Positions 60,460-64,000 of a DNA stretch of 64,000 bases are shown here, one piece after another. The notes beneath the pieces were generated by a model. It did not search any database. It saw nothing but the letters and a program-made list of their open reading frames with translations, and was not told where the DNA came from. Location: assembly GCA_019454105.1 (NCBI GenBank), contig CP075364.1, positions 2,483,362-2,547,361 on the forward strand, read 5' to 3'. Origin of the DNA: Fimbriimonadaceae bacterium. GTDB taxonomy: Bacteria > Armatimonadota > Fimbriimonadia > Fimbriimonadales > Fimbriimonadaceae. Every line of letters starts with the position of its first letter. Within the stretch, counting starts at the first letter, position 1. A program made the translations under genes and the position numbers.

Positions 60460-62721
60460 CTAGGGTCCGGGAGCCTCCCGGATGTGGACGCCCTTGGGCA
60501 TGTGGTCTGGGAACCCTAGCGCTTTGGCAATGGCCGCCGCCAAGGGTGTGGCGCTGCCGCCGACGGCGAGACACAGCTTTTTCCTTGCCCGCGTCATCGC
60601 CACATAGACCAGTCTTTTGGCCTCGGCGTCTTCTTGACGGCGGTCGGACTCTTGGAGCATTTGGAAGGCGCTGCTCTTGGCCGAATACCGGGTCGCGACC
60701 AGGCCCCGTCTGGGATCGGATGCCACTCTGTCGCGATTTTGCGGTCGCTTGAAAGTGTCGGGAACGACGACGGTTTCGAATTCCAGACCCTTGGATCCGT
60801 GGATCGTCATGATCGTCACGGCGTCGGCCTCATCGTCCATCGTTTCACCGAGTCCCTCCCGGTGACGCAGCTTCTGGATCTCTCGGATTTGGTCGGCGAA
60901 GTCGTGCGCAGAGAGTTCGGGCCGGTCGATCGCTAGGCTCAACAGCTTTCGGACATTGGCCAGCCGCTGGGTCGCCTCGGGGTCTCTCGCCAGCGATTCG
61001 AAGTAAGGCGACTCGGCGAAAAGAGCCGAAAGGACCTCCCAAACTGAGAGCCGTGCCGCCCGCCTTTGGAGGGGCCAGAACCAACTTTGGAACTTATCGA
61101 GGGCCGACTGGTCGAACTCGTTTTCTAGGGCCAGCGTTGGGAGCGACCGCGACAAGGGCCTGTCGGCCAGGGCCGAAACCACGCCGTCCAAGGACAGCCC
61201 CACGAATGGCGAATGGAGGAAGCAGGCCATCGCATCGTCGTCCTCTTGATCGACCAAGGCGCGCAGTGCGTTTCCGATGTCCCGCACCTCCATCCGCGTG
61301 TAAAGCGTCTCGCTCCCTCCGATGACCTGATGCGGCACTCCATGGCGAGAGAGGCGCCGGGCATGGTCGTTCATCGCCTTGTTGTCCCGGCACAAGAGGG
61401 TGATGCTCTTTGGGGTGTGCCCTTCGTCCACCAACTGGCGGACCAAAGCGGCCAAGCCTTCGGTGTCTTTGTGGTCCACCGTCCAAAGCTCGATGGCTTG
61501 GACAGGCGGGGCCTCGGCCCGAAGTGACGGCTCCATCCGGTTCAAGCCTTCTCCCCACCAGAACCCGAACACTTGGTCGACCGCGTCCAGAACAGCCTTG
61601 TTCGAACGATGGTTCACGCTCAGCGGAAAGACCGGCCATTGCTCGGCCCGTTCGAGGAACAACCGCGGATCGGCGTCCCGAAAGCGATAAATCGATTGCT
61701 GGAAGTCGCCGACGAGCATTTTGAACGGCGCGTCGATCGAGTCGATCAGACGATACTGGTTCGGGTTGAGGTCTTGGGCCTCGTCCACAAGCAACGCCCG
61801 GACCTGGCAGGAGAGCCGCTCCCTGACCCCGGCGTCTTGCTCGATCAGCCTCACAGCGAGCGACTCAAGGCTCGTGAAGTCGAAAGCCTGTCGCTCCATC
61901 ATGAGGGCCTCCAACCGCTCCCAGGTCGCGACCGCCAACTGGACCAGTCCACTCGTCATGTCTGCGTCCTCCAATGAGAAGGAGGAGAGCCATTCGGGAA
62001 CCCCGAGCCGCCGCTCGGCCAACCCTTGTGCCGCCTTTGAGGCCGAGAGGGCGTCGTTGATTTCCGGCGACTCAGGCCAGCTCTGGCGCGCTTCAGCCGT
62101 CATCTCTTGACACCAAAGGCGGACGACCGCTTCCTCGTCGGCATAGTCCAGAGCGACCTCTTGGGATCGGAGACCGGCGGCCCTCAGCTTTTCAGTCAGC
62201 CGGCTGACGGTCTGTTCCAGGGCCGAGTCGAGCGGCGAGCCGAAGCCGTACTGCCGGACCCCGGCCAAATGATCGACCAGCCGGCTGGCTTCTGGCGACC
62301 TTTCGATCATGTCGGCTACCGAGTTCCGCAAGGCTTCCCGCACCATCGCGCTTCGCACGTGTCCCTCGATGATCTCAAACTCGGGGTCGAGCCCGGCCGC
62401 CAGAGAGTTTTCGCGGAGAATCCTCTCGCAGGCGCTATGAAGGGTCTGGATCGGCCCGGTCTCCGCCTGTTGAGCGGCGGCGCTGAAGCCAAGGCGGTCG
62501 AGTTCGGCCACAATGCGGCGCTTCATTTCTGCAGCCGCCTTGCGCGTGAAGGTGACGGTCCAAACTTCGGCTGGACTCATCCCGCCTTCAGTGACATATC
62601 GGATGTACTTGGCGACCAGCACCGTGGTCTTTCCCGAACCGGCCGATGCCCGGACGATCATGCTGGGAGCCGTCGCATCGACGACCGCCAGCTGCTCAGG
62701 AGTCAGGTCGGTCAGGCTCAT
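60460..62721 (-). CDS. UvrD/Rep-type helicase, AddA-like without nuclease domain
   Basis: A 753-residue superfamily 1 helicase: Walker A RASAGSGKTT (25-33), Ia VTFTRKAAAEMKRRI, II VRALLVDEAQDLNPNQYRLID, III MLVGDFQQSIYRFRDADP, IV NHRSNKAVLDAV, V TIMTIHGSKGLEFETVVVP, VI RLVYVAMTRARKKL. AddA of B. subtilis has ~1230 residues with a C-terminal nuclease; here the protein ends after motif VI, so no nuclease domain exists. The AddB-like gene overlaps its start by four bases (ATGA), so the pair is an AddAB-like repair complex lacking one nuclease. Confidence 0.88.
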   Translation of the reverse strand: MSLTDLTPEQLAVVDATAPSMIVRASAGSGKTTVLVAKYIRYVTEGGMSPAEVWTVTFTRKAAAEMKRRIVAELDRLGFSAAAQQAETGPIQTLHSACERILRENSLAAGLDPEFEIIEGHVRSAMVREALRNSVADMIERSPEASRLVDHLAGVRQYGFGSPLDSALEQTVSRLTEKLRAAGLRSQEVALDYADEEAVVRLWCQEMTAEARQSWPESPEINDALSASKAAQGLAERRLGVPEWLSSFSLEDADMTSGLVQLAVATWERLEALMMERQAFDFTSLESLAVRLIEQDAGVRERLSCQVRALLVDEAQDLNPNQYRLIDSIDAPFKMLVGDFQQSIYRFRDADPRLFLERAEQWPVFPLSVNHRSNKAVLDAVDQVFGFWWGEGLNRMEPSLRAEAPPVQAIELWTVDHKDTEGLAALVRQLVDEGHTPKSITLLCRDNKAMNDHARRLSRHGVPHQVIGGSETLYTRMEVRDIGNALRALVDQEDDDAMACFLHSPFVGLSLDGVVSALADRPLSRSLPTLALENEFDQSALDKFQSWFWPLQRRAARLSVWEVLSALFAESPYFESLARDPEATQRLANVRKLLSLAIDRPELSAHDFADQIREIQKLRHREGLGETMDDEADAVTIMTIHGSKGLEFETVVVPDTFKRPQNRDRVASDPRRGLVATRYSAKSSAFQMLQESDRRQEDAEAKRLVYVAMTRARKKLCLAVGGSATPLAAAIAKALGFPDHMPKGVHIREAPGP

Positions 62722-64000
62722 TGAAACGGGTCATGGCGGTCGCCATAGTCGTTGGAGGAGCGGCACAACTCGCCGAAGGGACAAGTTTCGCAATGTTTGC
62801 CCGGACGGGCCTCCATGGATGTGGTCCTCAGGATCCCCATCCCCTTGCCAAGCCGTCGCTGGGTGCGCGTTCTTGCTTCCGGCCCCCCTCCAGGCTTTCC
62901 GGAGACCCGGGTTCCGTCCGGTTTCGGAAAATCTCTGATGGGTCGGCCGATGACGGAGAAATCTCGGTCTTCACCCATCGAGGAAAGCAGAACGCCGCGC
63001 GGCACGTCCTTGTTTTCTGTCAGGGCTAGCAGCCACATGGCGACCCTCAACTGCTCAGAGTCCATATCGGGTTCGTTCCAAGAGAGAGGCTGACGATCGA
63101 CGGTATAGGCCTCCGCGACCGGCATGCCTCGGATCTTCGAAGCCACAGGGATCGTCCCGACGATCTTCTTCACGCCAAGCTCTTGGAACGAGACCTGGTA
63201 CCTGACGGATCCGGCATCTCGAGCCAGCGTCTCCCGACCTTTGAACTCGACCTCGACCCAATGCCGGAAGGCTCGGTCCGCGGCTCGGCGCAACATGGCC
63301 GAACTGTAGTCGTCGTGCCGGGAGCGGCGGCGATCGAACATTTCGGCATAGGCCTCCCAAAGTGCGGCCAAGGCCGACTCTGGATCGGGGGCCGTAGGGA
63401 GCGCCGCCTCAATCGGCAAAGACGTCAGGAGCCAAGGCCCTTCTTCCAATGGCTCTCCACGCAAGCCGAGACGGTACCTGGCCGCCGCCTGGAACGGGCA
63501 GTCGAGAGCGGCGGTCAGCTCGCGCAGTTCAACGTCCTCCTCCTCGCTTCTTCGGACCCTTGCGACGTTGTGAGGGGCGGTCAAGATTGGAGCCTCCGGC
63601 CATTGGCGCGGCTCCTCCAGAGCCTCCCGCAACCGGCGGTCAGACTCCGCGATACATCCCTCCAAGGGTGGCGCCAGCATGACCCTCGAGTGAGATACAT
63701 GGCGAACATGGCCGTCAAACGAAGTTTCCAAGTCTTGAAGATAGAAAGCCGGAACACTATCGCTCTCGCCTGTCGACTGGGGGTAGCTGAAGGTCAATTC
63801 GTCAGTCGCCGCCTGGCAAACTCGGACGAACTCGTCTCGCTCTTGCCCGGCGAGATCGTTGGAGTCGAGCAGCGGAATGCCCCAGACCTTGCTGATTTCG
63901 GCACGGTCGTCATCATTGAACAGGGGATCCTCGCGCCGCCGCCTCGGAAGCGATCCCTCCAACAGCCCGACCGCGAACACTGCTTGAAGCGGCCCGAAGG
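62718..64000 (-). CDS. AddB-like protein with Fe-S cysteines but degenerate nuclease motif (N-terminus outside window)
   Basis: The frame stays open to base 64000, so the protein starts beyond the window. The visible ~427 residues begin with AVFAVGLLEGSLPRRR, the AddB helicase-like motif. The C-terminal PD-(D/E)xK region keeps the iron-sulfur cysteines (LDCPFQAAARYRLGL and HCETCPFGELC) but lacks the catalytic Asp and Asp-x-Lys: GTIPVASK replaces GxIDxxD and VAEAYTVDRQ replaces V-x-DYKTG. It is joined to the AddA-like gene by ATGA. Likely a structural or recognition partner in double-strand break repair rather than a nuclease. Confidence 0.75.
   Translation of the reverse strand, partial: FGPLQAVFAVGLLEGSLPRRRREDPLFNDDDRAEISKVWGIPLLDSNDLAGQERDEFVRVCQAATDELTFSYPQSTGESDSVPAFYLQDLETSFDGHVRHVSHSRVMLAPPLEGCIAESDRRLREALEEPRQWPEAPILTAPHNVARVRRSEEEDVELRELTAALDCPFQAAARYRLGLRGEPLEEGPWLLTSLPIEAALPTAPDPESALAALWEAYAEMFDRRRSRHDDYSSAMLRRAADRAFRHWVEVEFKGRETLARDAGSVRYQVSFQELGVKKIVGTIPVASKIRGMPVAEAYTVDRQPLSWNEPDMDSEQLRVAMWLLALTENKDVPRGVLLSSMGEDRDFSVIGRPIRDFPKPDGTRVSGKPGGGPEARTRTQRRLGKGMGILRTTSMEARPGKHCETCPFGELCRSSNDYGDRHDPFQ

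Overview
The window is a gene-dense, GC-rich chromosomal segment from a diderm bacterium. The best guess is Armatimonadota (Fimbriimonadia-like). This rests on the gene families present rather than on any search: H-X9-DG pseudopilins, a PEP-CTERM protein, DUF5693 next to CsaB, many secreted glycoside hydrolases and a 16S gene with no 23S/5S attached. No phage, transposase, CRISPR array or integron is visible; it reads as core chromosome.

Layout. 1-6300: envelope-lipid genes (a DgkA-PAP2 fusion cut by the window edge, a CNNM/CBS transporter, a minus-strand run of metallophosphatase, CrtO-like acyltransferase and MGDG-type glycosyltransferase), then a secreted protein with a codon-use break and a pair of palindromic repeats. 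6300-11100: a minus-strand run of DUF433, purC, an MsbA-like exporter, an ABC ATPase and a sugar isomerase-like TIM barrel. 11200-19800: mixed metabolism and signalling (hydrolase, ASCH, DoxX, GH26, pseudopilin, ANKH/MATE-like transporter, HD-GYP, icd, PEP-CTERM). 19850-26460: DUF423-Rieske oxygenase-DUF4332, then a cytochrome c biogenesis operon ccmABC with an unlabelled overlapping ccmD, preceded by two secreted unknowns.

26460-28720 is a self-contained 16S rRNA unit: promoter, long leader, 16S gene, processing hairpin and terminator, with no tRNA, 23S or 5S. 28720-38400: degenerate Doc-like protein, ECF sigma/anti-sigma pair, secreted hydrolase, mhqO/mhqD-like pair, gmd-fcl (GDP-fucose), an exported beta-carbonic anhydrase and a large glycosidase.

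38400-49620 is the second half of the spc operon plus the alpha operon (rpsN to rpsI), broken into three transcription units by a reversed HEAT-repeat gene and lacking rpsD. 49615-55740 is a translationally coupled envelope operon: rhomboid, DUF5693, CsaB pyruvyltransferase, large beta-barrel. 55800-64000: GYF-TM2 protein, exported cyclophilin, two dipeptide-type permeases, an isolated rplA whose leader folds like the ribosomal L1 site, a nitrilase-family hydrolase, and an AddA/AddB-like pair in which neither visible part retains a convincing nuclease site.

Recurrent style: starts overlapping the previous stop (ATGA and TTGA), convergent genes with overlapping 3' ends, and intergenic gaps mostly under 150 bp.
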